Of a stretch of DNA of 64,000 bases, positions 44,171 through 54,474 are shown piece after piece. The stretch spans positions 37,328 to 101,327 of the forward strand of contig MU858188.1 of the NCBI GenBank assembly GCA_033297075.1, given 5' to 3'. A program made the translations under genes and the position numbers. This stretch comes from Rhypophila decipiens. Lineage: Eukaryota > Ascomycota > Sordariomycetes > Sordariales > Naviculisporaceae. Each line of letters opens with the position of its first letter. The stretch's first letter is position 1. Under the pieces are notes generated by a model. It was not told the origin of the DNA, ran no database searches, and was given only the letters and a program-made list of their open reading frames with translations.

Positions 44171-46373
44171 CTAGGCTTCCTGGTCACGGACGCTCACGTT
44201 CTGATAACCAGATTTCGTCTCGTGAGTGCCGTCACCGACAGGGCTCACAAAGGAGGGAGATCCACTCCCAGTTTTGGCGGCACCTTCCCCTTCTTGTGGC
44301 TTGGCTCTCCCGCTGAAGAAGATTGGTGGTGGGTGGGGAAGATGGTTGATCACCAAGACGAGGAAGAGCGTGAAGACAATCGTTGGCAACGGCCACGGCG
44401 TTATTGTATACTCTGCCGCCTTCAAATCGTCAAGTGTGATCAAGGACACAAGGCAGAGCCCGATTCCAATCAGGAAGTTTATTCCCTTCCGTACATAGTT
44501 GAAAGTGGTCCATTTTCTTGATCGGGAAATGATGAAGAGGATGTTGACCAGAATCAATGTGAAACCAGCACCCACATAGGCGGCGATGACCTATCGTCAG
44601 ACACGTACAAAGGTCAGCAAAAATCCCTAGTTCTCGTTCACCGGTTTATTTCCAAATGCCCAGATACTTACCACCGTGCGAAACTTTTGCGAGTTGAGCT
44701 CCAACGCTTGTTCCTCTGCCGTTTCGAAGAGTTCGACATCATCTGAGACTCCCCCATAGCCGTTGATGTTGAAAGTGGAGAACAGAGAATTTTGAACTGA
44801 TAACAACAAGGTTTCGAGCGTGGACTGAAGCACACCTAACAGCTCCTGCTCTTCGGGGGTTGCAAGGCTAAAATCCGGAACGTTCCAGATGGCATCCGGC
44901 ATCTTCCTGAGCTCCGCGGTCGCGTTTTGGACGGCAGCGTACGTACCGAAATATTTCGGCACATAGATGGCAAAGGTTTTGTTGACAACCTCCTCGATCG
45001 TTCCGACAAACCATTCGGTTGTAATGTTGAAGTCGCTTGTGGGATCTAAAGCCGCACCCATGGCTACTGTAAACTCGTTGTCGACCCAGTAGGCGGTCTC
45101 AAAGATCTTCCAAAAAATGACAAACTGCGAAGAGGCGAGGATAAATAATTTGAGAGCCAGATGGAAGGGCAGATGAAGGAATGACCATATGAGCTGCTTT
45201 GCCCTGGGGAATCGTTTGGCACGACGCCAGTCCATGTAGATCATGTAGATCAAGTAAATGTTTGCGACTCCGGCCGCCACGTTGCCGATGGTAGGCGTTG
45301 TCCATTGATTCGCATTCAGCACAATCTTGGAGACGGCGCTGCAGACGGTGACGATACCCTCGCCCATGAGAATGAAGGTGAGTAAGCTGACTCGGTTGGT
45401 GAGATGTGTGCCATAGAAGCTGAGGACCTCCCATTGATATGAGCCCCAGACCGAGACAGCAACTTCAACCACGGTCACAACAAACCAGAGGACCCACAGC
45501 GCCTCGGTCCCCTTTTCCTTGAAGGCAAAGGCGGCTCCAAGGTAGATAAAGGCGGCAATGAAGTTGAGGCTGCACATGATGGCAAGACCAATTCTGCTCG
45601 ACTTGAACTTGCGAACGTGCCACAAGATGGTGCCATATTGGAATCCGAGGGCAGCACGAGACGTGGTAAGGATAAGAGCTGCAAGCACATATCATGGTCA
45701 GTTAATCCTCTCTTCAAAGTCCATTTACTTGATAGACATAAACTCGTCACTTTATAGACATCAACTCTTCACTTACACATGGTTCGGAAAGTCCTCGGGT
45801 CCTGCTCGGCCAGGTTGAAATTAGGGGCAACGACGGCGAACCCAACCATGGCGCCAAAGTGTACTGCACGCACGACACGTTCGAAAACGCTGTCGGTTAC
45901 AAATCTGACATCGAACAGGCCCAGCGCTAACCAGGTAAACCAGAGCAGACTAAGAGATATCTAGTTAGTATATATTAAAGACCGGGAGAGGAATACACAC
46001 CAGAAGTAGCATACGAATGTTGCAACTTGTTGTGCGTTCGTAACGTCCTGGACTTCGGCGAAGACACAGAGGTTGGCGGCAAAGAAGAGATCGTAAAAGA
46101 CCTGTCCAAGTCAATACTCAACCCATCGATCCTCGCAATATCTCTCGCTCGGGGCGCGCCTACCTCGATACTAGTCGCCTCGATGTGCCTTTCAAACTCG
46201 GGAATCTCTTCTCCAGGAAGGTAGACCTCATCACGATAACCAAACCCATCAAGGTTTGGTTCCGCGTTCGCCTGCGTGATATCGAATGTTCCCTCGCGAC
46301 TCCGAATGGTTCGAACAACGGGGTTTCGAAGAAGGGGCAACTTGCCCTCGACCGCATCATCTGAATCTGCCAT
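44171..46373 (-). CDS. LtrA-family multi-pass membrane protein
   Basis: Five exons, 46164-46373, 46001-46101, 45777-45949, 44672-45678 and 44171-44590, give 636 aa with all phases consistent. One intron has a textbook TACTAAC branch site. After a 70-residue polar N-terminus comes VFYDLFFAANLCVFAE, the family's first-helix signature. About ten membrane segments follow, with ILMGEGIVTVCSAVSK matching the conserved LtrA GE motif. The C-terminal tail after the last helix is Pro/Gly/Ser-rich and cytosolic. The family takes its name from a Listeria low-temperature-requirement protein; its biochemical role in fungi is not established. The 22-bp array lies about 150 bp beyond its stop. Confidence 0.86.
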
Positions 46374-49300
46374 GGTGTTGTCGATATTGCTGAAAAATAG
46401 GATGTGAAAATCGTACTGTCAATATTCTGAATGGATGCCGAAAAGACTCTCGACGGCCCTTGTCAGGTTGTTAAGAAGAAAGTGATCAACACCTTAAAAG
46501 ACTAGGAGAGCCTATAATCCTCACATAAAGATAGACACGGGGTGAAAGAAGGTGGTCCTGGAATCCTGGATCTTGTCTGGTTTATCAATTCGGATGTGGC
46601 TGACGATGGGATGCAACGACCCCTGAGGATGCTGCTATCCCCAAAAATAACCTGGTCGACATTGATGCCTTCAACCCACATCAAGGCAAGCTTAACAACA
46701 CCATGCCCTAGGGAATATCTTGGCGTCATCTCATCTTGGGGGCATTTGCTTGGATCGACCCTTGAGAATTCACCGATGCCGGTCAGTTGGGACCAGGAGC
46801 AAATCATCAAGCAATCCTTTTGTTCGATGTTTTTGACGCCATTCCCCTCTCGGGACTTTGTCCCGGCACAACTCTCAGGCATGGATTTCATGTCAGCAGC
46901 CACCCCCATGTCTCGGCCGTCTTGATAATCAGCCGCTTGTGTCGCTAGAAACGGTTTACGGTCTTCGATTGGCCAGAGACGATATCAATGCTGGCCTTAC
47001 GGGGGTCTTGGACCCAGCTGGCGGATGTTGACGAGAGGCGCAGGGTGCCGTTTGAGCCGACAAGGCGCTAGTGAAGGCAGTGAAATGCACTAAACCGGTA
47101 GACGCGAGAGACAGCGCACTACGGGGTAAAGCGTCTAAACACGAGCTAGCTTAGGGATATGTCGTTAGAAGTTGAACATGGAAAGCCTCTCTCCATGACG
47201 CCAGTTCAACACTAACAACAGTGGGTAGTAGTAGAAGCTCCTGAAGGTGCAACTGGAACTGAAGCAAGAATGAGTTCCTCTGGAGTGCCATGCTCCTCTT
47301 CTGTGTAGTGTCCTTTGTTAGCCGACCAGGATACAGATCCTTCAATGGACCACAGCAAAGCTATCAGTGGCACGGAAAGTTTGTGATACGTTGTCGTGAT
47401 TGAGTTCTGGGGAAATGCTGTGAAACCGAGATTTGTGTGGTGGCGTTGACCGGGATCGGGAATAAACTGACACCCCTCATGATGAATCTGACACGAACAG
47501 AGCCGGGATATGCAAAAGCCGTCAACTGTTGTTCTCCCAGACTTTCGAATTCATGATGGCCAAAAACTGTTCAAAACCAAGTGTTGTCCACCTTGGTCAT
47601 GATTCTTGTTGCCATTTCTTGTCGAGGTGATGTCGCCTGTCTGACCTTGAGAAGCTGCTTGGCGGTGATCAGGTCAGAGCCGCTGGAAACCCGCCCGACC
47701 AAGCATACGGAGTACCCCGTAGAGAACCCATGCGCCAAGTCCCAGCGTGCACTCCATCCTGATGACTAACCCGTAAGTGGATTCCGTCAAGGTGCACCTG
47801 CAATTTTGATTGAGCAGGATCCTTCTTGGAGCTTTGGATTCCTTTTGGCAGTTGCAACCAGAGGAATCATGAGATGGGACGAATGGCTCCAGAATAGAGG
47901 CTGAGAGGTGGTAACTGGCGGACAGCTCTTTGTTCCCTCCACTCAACTTGGTCCCACAGTCCACTTGGCTTAGGCAGACAGAAGGAGAACATGCCAAGCA
48001 TGCTTATCCCCGTCTCACCGCCGATCTTGGCAGCCCTATCTTGGACCGAAGTGGGGACCGTTTGGGACCTTGAAGCATGTCCCGGGACCCGGTCGATGGG
48101 TTCCTGTATCTGTCGGTGCGGCGTCAAGTGATTTCGACATTGGCGTTGATACACCAGGGCGGTACACTCTGCAGACACCAGACAGATTTATTATAGATCT
48201 TCGGGTGACTGAATTATCCAACACAGCCTCCTTCGTCACGATACTTGTGCTATTCAAGGAATTAACCTAGCGTCTGGTATAAGTCTATTTTGTGGTATGT
48301 TATGGTCGGTCTGTTGGATTCGGTGTACGTTCTCCGTATTGCAACACCTCTACTAGCAAGTTCACATTGGCATGCCAAGCAGATTTGTAATTATCTGTCT
48401 CTCAGGTCCTTTGATGACTTTCATTCATATTTAGCTGACAGAGATGCCTGCTTCTCGCCAAGTAATTGTCATATGGAGGTCAACACTAGCACATTGCAGA
48501 ACCTATCAGATCACGGTTCTTGATAATCAGCTGCCTGGATTATGAAATCAAGGTAACCTGGAAGACGGTGCCGTATAGCCGTACTGTCTATCAGATCATC
48601 GCGGTCTTATTATCATGATGCTGGAGATACTGGCCTTCCCCTGATCCCACGGTGAGCATGGCGAGAAGCTCCGAGGTTCCGGTCCAATATGTCCGCCCTT
48701 TATCCTCTCACCTCAAACATGAATATGGGACCAGAGGGCCTTTTTCGTCCCGGAACATGTACTGTTGGAACAATGAGCTGGCGAATAAACTCAGGATGAA
48801 AGCGACTGCCTTTGGTGGCTATGTAACGGATCTACCACTGGCGAGTGGGAGTTTTCTTGATGGCTTTGTCGTCTTTTACTCTTTGTTTCTCCTCTCGTTA
48901 GTTGTGTGGACTATATAGAACTAATGTAACGCTGGTTACAGTTGGCTGGTAGAGCTAACGGTAGTCAGAGCTTCGTGTTAACGTCGTTACCTGCTGTTAG
49001 TTTACCAACGTTCAGATACAACAGGGAACAAAGCCTGGTGTTGAGCGCTGGAGTTTGGTGTTTTTTGGCCTTCCACTTTATGTTAATCAATAAAATCACA
49101 AATTACTATAGTCATCATCGTCTTTGATCCGATTCTAATCTTTGACATGATTGAACCTGAATTGTTTATGGTAGCGGGCCCAACCCTGCTGTTTTCTGTT
49201 TGTTGTTTCCCGGGCAGTTGCAGACCAAAACACCTCGTTCGTCATCGCACCTTCTGCCTTTTCCATCTCATCTGTCGCTCAACCGCACCAAACAGACCAC

Positions 49301-49409
49301 TCTCTTGCCCCACTTGACTTCTTTTCTTCTTCTTCACCAAACGAGAACAAGCTTCCTTCCACTCGCAAACTGTCTCATTCTCCCCCACCAAAAAGAGACC
49401 GTCATTACA
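46374..49409. other. 3-kb gene-free region with possible coding relics
   Basis: No intact gene is supported. A short minus-strand stretch near 46960-47075 reads like protein (LVGSNGTLRLSSTSASWVQD) but is closed by stops on both sides. A minus-strand frame at 46502-46909 is open without recognisable domains. These may be relics of a decayed gene. The last 200 bases before 49410 are CT-rich promoter. Confidence 0.4.
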
Positions 49410-51131
49410 ATGGACACCGACGACAACTTCCCCCAAGATGTCGGAGAGGACTATGTTCATCGCCCGAGAGAGGGTCTCCACAAGGAGCCAGCTCTCTGCA
49501 ATGCCATCTTGCGCTCTGTCACTTCCTCTGTGCCCCTCTCCATTCGATCGTCTACCATCAGCCCCGGCTCGGGTTTGTTCGTGGACCAGACCGTCGAGGA
49601 AGGTCGCGAGATTTACCGATCTGAGCCCTTGATGAGCGCCATCGACGCCGGAAACCCTCCGTTCTGCCACCATTGTCTCCGAGACACCAGCGCCGCCGTG
49701 GAGAATGGTTCCGAACCGCTGTCGCAAGCCAAAGCCTGCATGGGGTGCAGGGTTGCGCGCTTCTGCTCCAAGAAGTGCCAAAAGGACGCATGGGCCAAAT
49801 TCCACAAAGACGAATGCAGTGTCTTGAAGAATGTCCCCAAGATCAAGGCCGAGCATCTGCTGGTCCACCGTTTGATCTTTTGGCAGCAGCGCAAGGGTAT
49901 CACCACGACACAGGGAAACGTCATCGAGATGCTCGAAACCCACTTCAACGACTACTCCAATGATGGCGAGCGCAACGCCGAGATCCTCGACAAGGGAATG
50001 GCTGTCCACAAAGCCACAGGCGGAAAGGTGCATGCGGGACTAACCTGGAGAATGATCCCGGCGGTGAGAGACTCAGACCCTGCAAGATGTCTGTCCAGAG
50101 TGTTTGTTCTAACTAGCTTGTACGCGTGATTAGTTCCGAACAAACTGCGTCAGACTCCGTCCGGCATCCAAGAAAGAATCGGTTGGCGCAGCACTCGACC
50201 TCGTTACCACCACGATCAACCACTCTTGCGAGCCCAACGCCTTTGTGTTTTTTGAAGGAACACAGCTCAGAGTCCGCTCTCTGAAGCGCATTGCCGCCGG
50301 TGGCGAGATCTCCATCTGTTACATAGACCCGACCATCGATACCGTCAGAAGGCAAAGCATGCTAAATCGCGAGCATTTCTTTGATTGTTACTGTAAGTTT
50401 GAGACGTCTTGCTAAATGTGTTGGTCTAACATCTCCTAGGTAGCAGATGCAAAGGCGAGGAAAAGGAGTACACGACGCTTCTCAAGACCAAGCCGAGAAT
50501 CGACGCCTTCCACAAGGCTCAGCGCGCTATTCTCGACCTGATGAGTAGTGCTGTCGTCGCCGCCAAATACCCCGGTCTATACCCGGCTTTCGAGGACATC
50601 GGCGGAGTCGAAACTCAGATCCGAACCATCACACAGGGCGCATTCCCCAGCTCTTCTTGGCCCGACCATATCGAGCCTCTTCCCTCGGCGCGCATGTCCA
50701 TTGCTGACTTACACATGGGCCATGGCAATCTGGCACCTGCCTTGCGCAGCGCGCTTCGGGGCAAACTCATGAGCTGCCGCCGCTCTGGCCCCGAATTTGT
50801 CAACGAGATGATGGATGTCATCTACATCCTGCTTGCGTTTGGAAACCTCGCTGTTGACGATGCAGTCTTTGAGGATAAGGCTCTGCCTTCGCCTCCCGAT
50901 TTGTGTACCGTCGCTTGCGGCTATCTTTACGAGACGTGCCAGGAGGCGGGCAAGGCTTTTGGCGGCGATGCAGCATATACGAAGGGCATCTGCGACATCC
51001 TCGCCAGTGTTTTGGCCAAGAAGCCAGGTGAAAAGCCGGGCAGTGAAGGGTTCGCCAAGGAATTTGCCATTGCGCAAGCTGGCCTGACCGACTGGGCTGC
51101 TATTCCGAGCTCCTATAGGATGATGCTCTAG
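49410..51131 (+). CDS. SET and MYND domain protein (SMYD-like lysine methyltransferase)
   Basis: Three exons, 49410-50063, 50134-50392 and 50440-51131, give 534 aa. The SET domain is split by a MYND zinc finger, as in SMYD proteins. SET-N is around residues 40-80 (SISPGSGLFV is the S-domain opening). The MYND finger at 86-133 has CHHC, CMGC, CSKKC and HKDEC metal ligands. The core NHSCEPNA is at about 247-254, created by splice 1, and GEISICYID at about 276. The post-SET Cys motif YCSRCKGEE is made by splice 2. Family members methylate histone or other protein lysines. The substrate here cannot be inferred. Confidence 0.9.
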
Positions 51132-51430
51132 ACGAAGGAGGATATTGGGCCTCATCTCTGCCACTCTAGTATCTAGACATGCTAGAATATCATAATATCT
51201 GAAATGGAGATAGTGCGATGCCTTTTTTCAATTGGTATGTGAACATTTACCTGCTTGAACCACGCAGCCTCAACTGATGCCAGCAAAGGTATGGTCAATA
51301 AATCGTGCTGTTCCTTATAAGTCAAACCAAGAGAGATTTGAAAAGGTGTGAGATGTCTGCTGCCGCAGTCATGACAAGAAAATAAGAGGGAAAATAAAGT
51401 AAATAAAAACAAAAAGATATCTTGATGTCA

Positions 51431-51501
51431 TGCGTCAGCCGCGAATCGAACGCGGGGCCCATCGATGGCAACGATGGATTTTACCACTAAACCACTGACG
51501 C
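51431..51501 (-). tRNA. tRNA-Gly (GCC anticodon)
   Basis: The minus strand folds as a full cloverleaf. The acceptor stem GCGTCAG pairs with CTGACGC and A at 51431 is the discriminator. The D arm contains TTAGTGGTAAAA. The anticodon stem CATCG/CGATG encloses loop TTGCCAT with anticodon GCC. The T arm carries GTTCGATTC. No intron is present. The 71-nt length is normal for eukaryotic tRNA-Gly(GCC). Confidence 0.97.
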
Positions 51502-51934
51502 TGTGGAGATGTTGTTGATTTGGCGGCTTGGTGGAGGGCTTTTGTGCATGTGGAATTTGGTGTGGAGTCTGGGCATGTTTTCAAATAAACAGTCAGGGAA
51601 AAGGGGTAAATTCGTGGCAGAGGGTTAGGGTTATTTATGAATGACTGACTGTCTTGATATGATCACAAACCCCGACAGGATTGCTCTTAATGTTTACTCT
51701 TATTTCGGCTTCTACAATATACACATTAAGCAAGCTAGTTATTTCGGCACTTCTCTCACTCCTGTGTGTAATGATATCCTCTTCTTGTACATACTTAAAG
51801 GAATGATGCCTCAAAGTGTTGAGAAACATCATCGCCTTATTAACGAAATAATGAGAAACGAAAGAAAAGAATTTTGACAAATAAATAAAATACAAGAAGA
51901 AGAAAAACTAAGAAAGCAAGCTAACTAAACAACA
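51502..51934. other. Spacer between the tRNA and the next gene
   Basis: This is an AT-rich spacer. It contains the telomere-like box at 51621-51633. Nothing else was recognised. Confidence 0.5.
51621..51633 (+). promoter_or_regulatory. Telomere-like box (TTAGGG x2)
   Basis: AGGGTTAGGGTTA lies 120 bp upstream of the 5' end of the tRNA gene (minus strand). It may be a telo-box or a coincidence. Confidence 0.3.
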
Positions 51935-53806
51935 TCAAAGAGTACTACTAGGAATAAACTCATTATACCCACCACCAGGCCCAAATCTCCCGGGCCTCCT
52001 AGTCTTGCCTCCCCTACTAAATCCCCTATCATCATCAGTAGTATCCCCACCGGAATCAAAACTACTCCTAGGCGTATACTCGTCGAGAATCGTCGTAGTC
52101 CTGCTATCTGGGTCAAGGATATACTCGTACAACACCGCGCTAGAGGGGAAAATCTTTGGGTTTTTAACTGTTGACCGGATCTTGCGCTCGATGGTCTTGA
52201 CGTTTTCGTATTCGACCAGGTAGGTCCAGATCTCGGTCGTGAAGACGGGGTGGAGCTCGATGTCGTAGTCTTCTAGGGTCTTGCGGAGGAAGGTGCCGTT
52301 TATGCTGTCTAGGAATTTGTATTTGTTTGTGCCATCGTCCGAGTTGTTATTGTTGTTTTCTGGTTGACGATGGGTTGCTTGGGTTGGTGTCTTTTGGTCT
52401 GCTGGTTCAGATTTGATCTCGATGGACTTGGCCTGGGCTTTGAGAGGCAGGTGCCGTCTTATCTGGCGGATTGTCAGTTCCCGGATGGTTGCTGTGTAAA
52501 TGTCACATGCTGTCTGGTACATGTCTGCGTAGTCTGAGGATTTGTAGTTATCCATCTCGCGGATGCGCGTCTTGATCTGCTTCAGACACTCTAGCATTGC
52601 GTGTCCTGCCCGGTGGAGCTGAAAGTATACTTGTTTGTCGTCGGGATGGGTAATCAGCTTGGTCTCTTCCTCAGAAGTAGCGTGAGTGGCAGGGGCGAGA
52701 AACGGGAACTCCTGCCCGAGCAGCGTAAACAGCGGGTTGTACTCGGCCGTCTTCTCCCAGTTCTTGACAATGTAATGGAGATTATCTATAATGAGCGTGT
52801 TATGCGTCAAGAGGGTCACGATGTCTGTGTTCAAGACACGAGCGGCCTCGGACAGAGGCGCCCGTCTCTTGTCATCGTCTGGTATCGGGACCTTGGTGAT
52901 TCCGGGAGCAAGGTGGAAACCAGGTACGTCGAACGAGTCCCCCGCCTTGATGATGCACACTATGCTCATGGCCGCAAGACCAGGATGGATTCCCAGTATC
53001 GAACAGTGGTAGACCAAGTGCGGGTAGAAGAATACGTTCTTGGGTGTTCCGTACATGAACTTGGCTAGCTTTGCGCCCAGCGCCATGGATCTGACGTGGG
53101 GATAGAGTTCATTCGCAAGGTCAATCATGTCGTTGTAGTCCTGCCCCCCGTAAATCTTTTGCTCCATCAGCTCAATACAGCAGACCATGTTACCCTTGAG
53201 GGCGGCTTTTTTGGCGTGCTGGAAGAGGACTTTCTCGTTGATCCAGTAGCTGTGGTCTGGGTTTTCCCCCCAGCGGATCAGAGCTATCATGCACTGAGGG
53301 GCCGAGAGTTCGACGCACAGGGCGGCTAGAAGGTTGAGGCCCGACTGTCCTTTCAAGGACAGAAGCTTGGCCATCCGGGAAGACCTGTCCACGTCGAACT
53401 CGCCTAGGTCCATGAGATACTCGAGTCGCTTCCAGTTCTCGGTTCTGACGGCTTTCTTGATCTCGCTGCCATCGTCGTATGGGTTGTGCGTCTTGACGTT
53501 GATTTTCAGACCTTTGATCCTTTCTTCTTCTTCAAGTTCAGCGGGGTCCTTCTCAGGCAAGGTGCCTTCTTGAGTAACATTCTCCTGTTCTTCGTCATCA
53601 GAACTTCCAGTAAGTCCCTCAGTACGTTCCTCGGTCTGTTTCTCCGTATGTTCCTCAGTATGTTCCTCAGTGTGTTCCTCAATGTGTTCCTCAGTTTTTT
53701 CCTCGGCATGTTCCTCAGTATCCTCCTCGGTTGGCTTGACAACAGTCGAGGGAGTGTCGCCAGGCGGCGGGGAGGTGGGCGGAGCCGGAGAGGTGGGCGA
53801 AGTCAT
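51935..53806 (-). CDS. Large acidic protein of unknown function, weakly ankyrin-like
   Basis: A single exon of 623 aa from the ATG at 53806; a TTG three codons upstream is not needed. Residues 1-100 are Pro/Thr then very acidic, with a run of EEHTEE-type four-residue repeats (EEHT x4). Residues 115-260 contain helix pairs such as SGLNLLAALCVELSAPQ and HAKKAALKGNMVCCIELM, which resemble degenerate ankyrin repeats. The middle part is helical. The C-terminus is Gly/Arg-rich (GGKTRRPGRFGPGGG). No enzyme motif was found. The long uninterrupted frame and ordered composition make a real gene very likely. I do not recognise the family. Confidence 0.75.
   Translation of the reverse strand: MTSPTSPAPPTSPPPGDTPSTVVKPTEEDTEEHAEEKTEEHIEEHTEEHTEEHTEKQTEERTEGLTGSSDDEEQENVTQEGTLPEKDPAELEEEERIKGLKINVKTHNPYDDGSEIKKAVRTENWKRLEYLMDLGEFDVDRSSRMAKLLSLKGQSGLNLLAALCVELSAPQCMIALIRWGENPDHSYWINEKVLFQHAKKAALKGNMVCCIELMEQKIYGGQDYNDMIDLANELYPHVRSMALGAKLAKFMYGTPKNVFFYPHLVYHCSILGIHPGLAAMSIVCIIKAGDSFDVPGFHLAPGITKVPIPDDDKRRAPLSEAARVLNTDIVTLLTHNTLIIDNLHYIVKNWEKTAEYNPLFTLLGQEFPFLAPATHATSEEETKLITHPDDKQVYFQLHRAGHAMLECLKQIKTRIREMDNYKSSDYADMYQTACDIYTATIRELTIRQIRRHLPLKAQAKSIEIKSEPADQKTPTQATHRQPENNNNNSDDGTNKYKFLDSINGTFLRKTLEDYDIELHPVFTTEIWTYLVEYENVKTIERKIRSTVKNPKIFPSSAVLYEYILDPDSRTTTILDEYTPRSSFDSGGDTTDDDRGFSRGGKTRRPGRFGPGGGYNEFIPSSTL
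53600..53735 (-). repeat. 12-bp in-frame minisatellite
   Basis: Tandem 12-bp units such as GTTCCTCAGTAT on the plus strand encode the EEHT repeat of the acidic protein. Confidence 0.8.
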
Positions 53807-54474
53807 GATGTCCAAGTCTGGCGATTATCGAGCTGATCATGCAAGTTCTTAAAGTTGAACGTTAGATGTAGAGGGATGCCCTTCTATGTGATATTCAATT
53901 CCAGGATATGGTGTTGTTGTCGCAGGCCGTCACGAGTATGTCCAAGAAGCAGTCCAAGATTAACGACCAAACCATCGTTCAGGGCCAAAGCTCATGTTAT
54001 AGGGTTGTTTCTTTGTCATATGAACCAACCACCATCCCGACCATCGAAATGTGCTCCATTCTGTAGATCAAGTTCTCAACGGCCTGAGACACAAAGGACG
54101 AACCGGCACCGAGCCGATAGCTCAAAGAAAATCGTTTCTTTGTAATCCAAGAGTTTAAAAGAAAGCACACACTAACGAGAATCTAAAATACCCATGGTAA
54201 TTATCAATTACGTACCCCAAAAACATAGAAGCTTGACATGGGAAAGAACACAAAAGATGTCACTGGAATGGGGATATTCTTTGGAAAACCGGACCATAGC
54301 AGCAGTGTATAAGGCTTCAAAACACACTATAGACAAAGACTGGGGAGCGAGAACAAAGGCGAAATACACAATGGCTTCTGTATATCCTAATATTAAAAAA
54401 ATGCTACGAGAAGCTATGTGAAGAATTGAAAGACACAAGGACCATTGTGACTAGCATCTACCAGACAGTCCAGC
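53807..54474. other. Intergenic region
   Basis: Nothing is supported apart from short, AT-rich frames around 54194-54421 on the plus strand. Confidence 0.45.

Noticed and set aside
46502..46909. Possible HET-domain gene fragment on the minus strand
   Set aside because: One phrase (MWVEGINVDQ) faintly recalls a HET motif, but the flanking motifs are missing.
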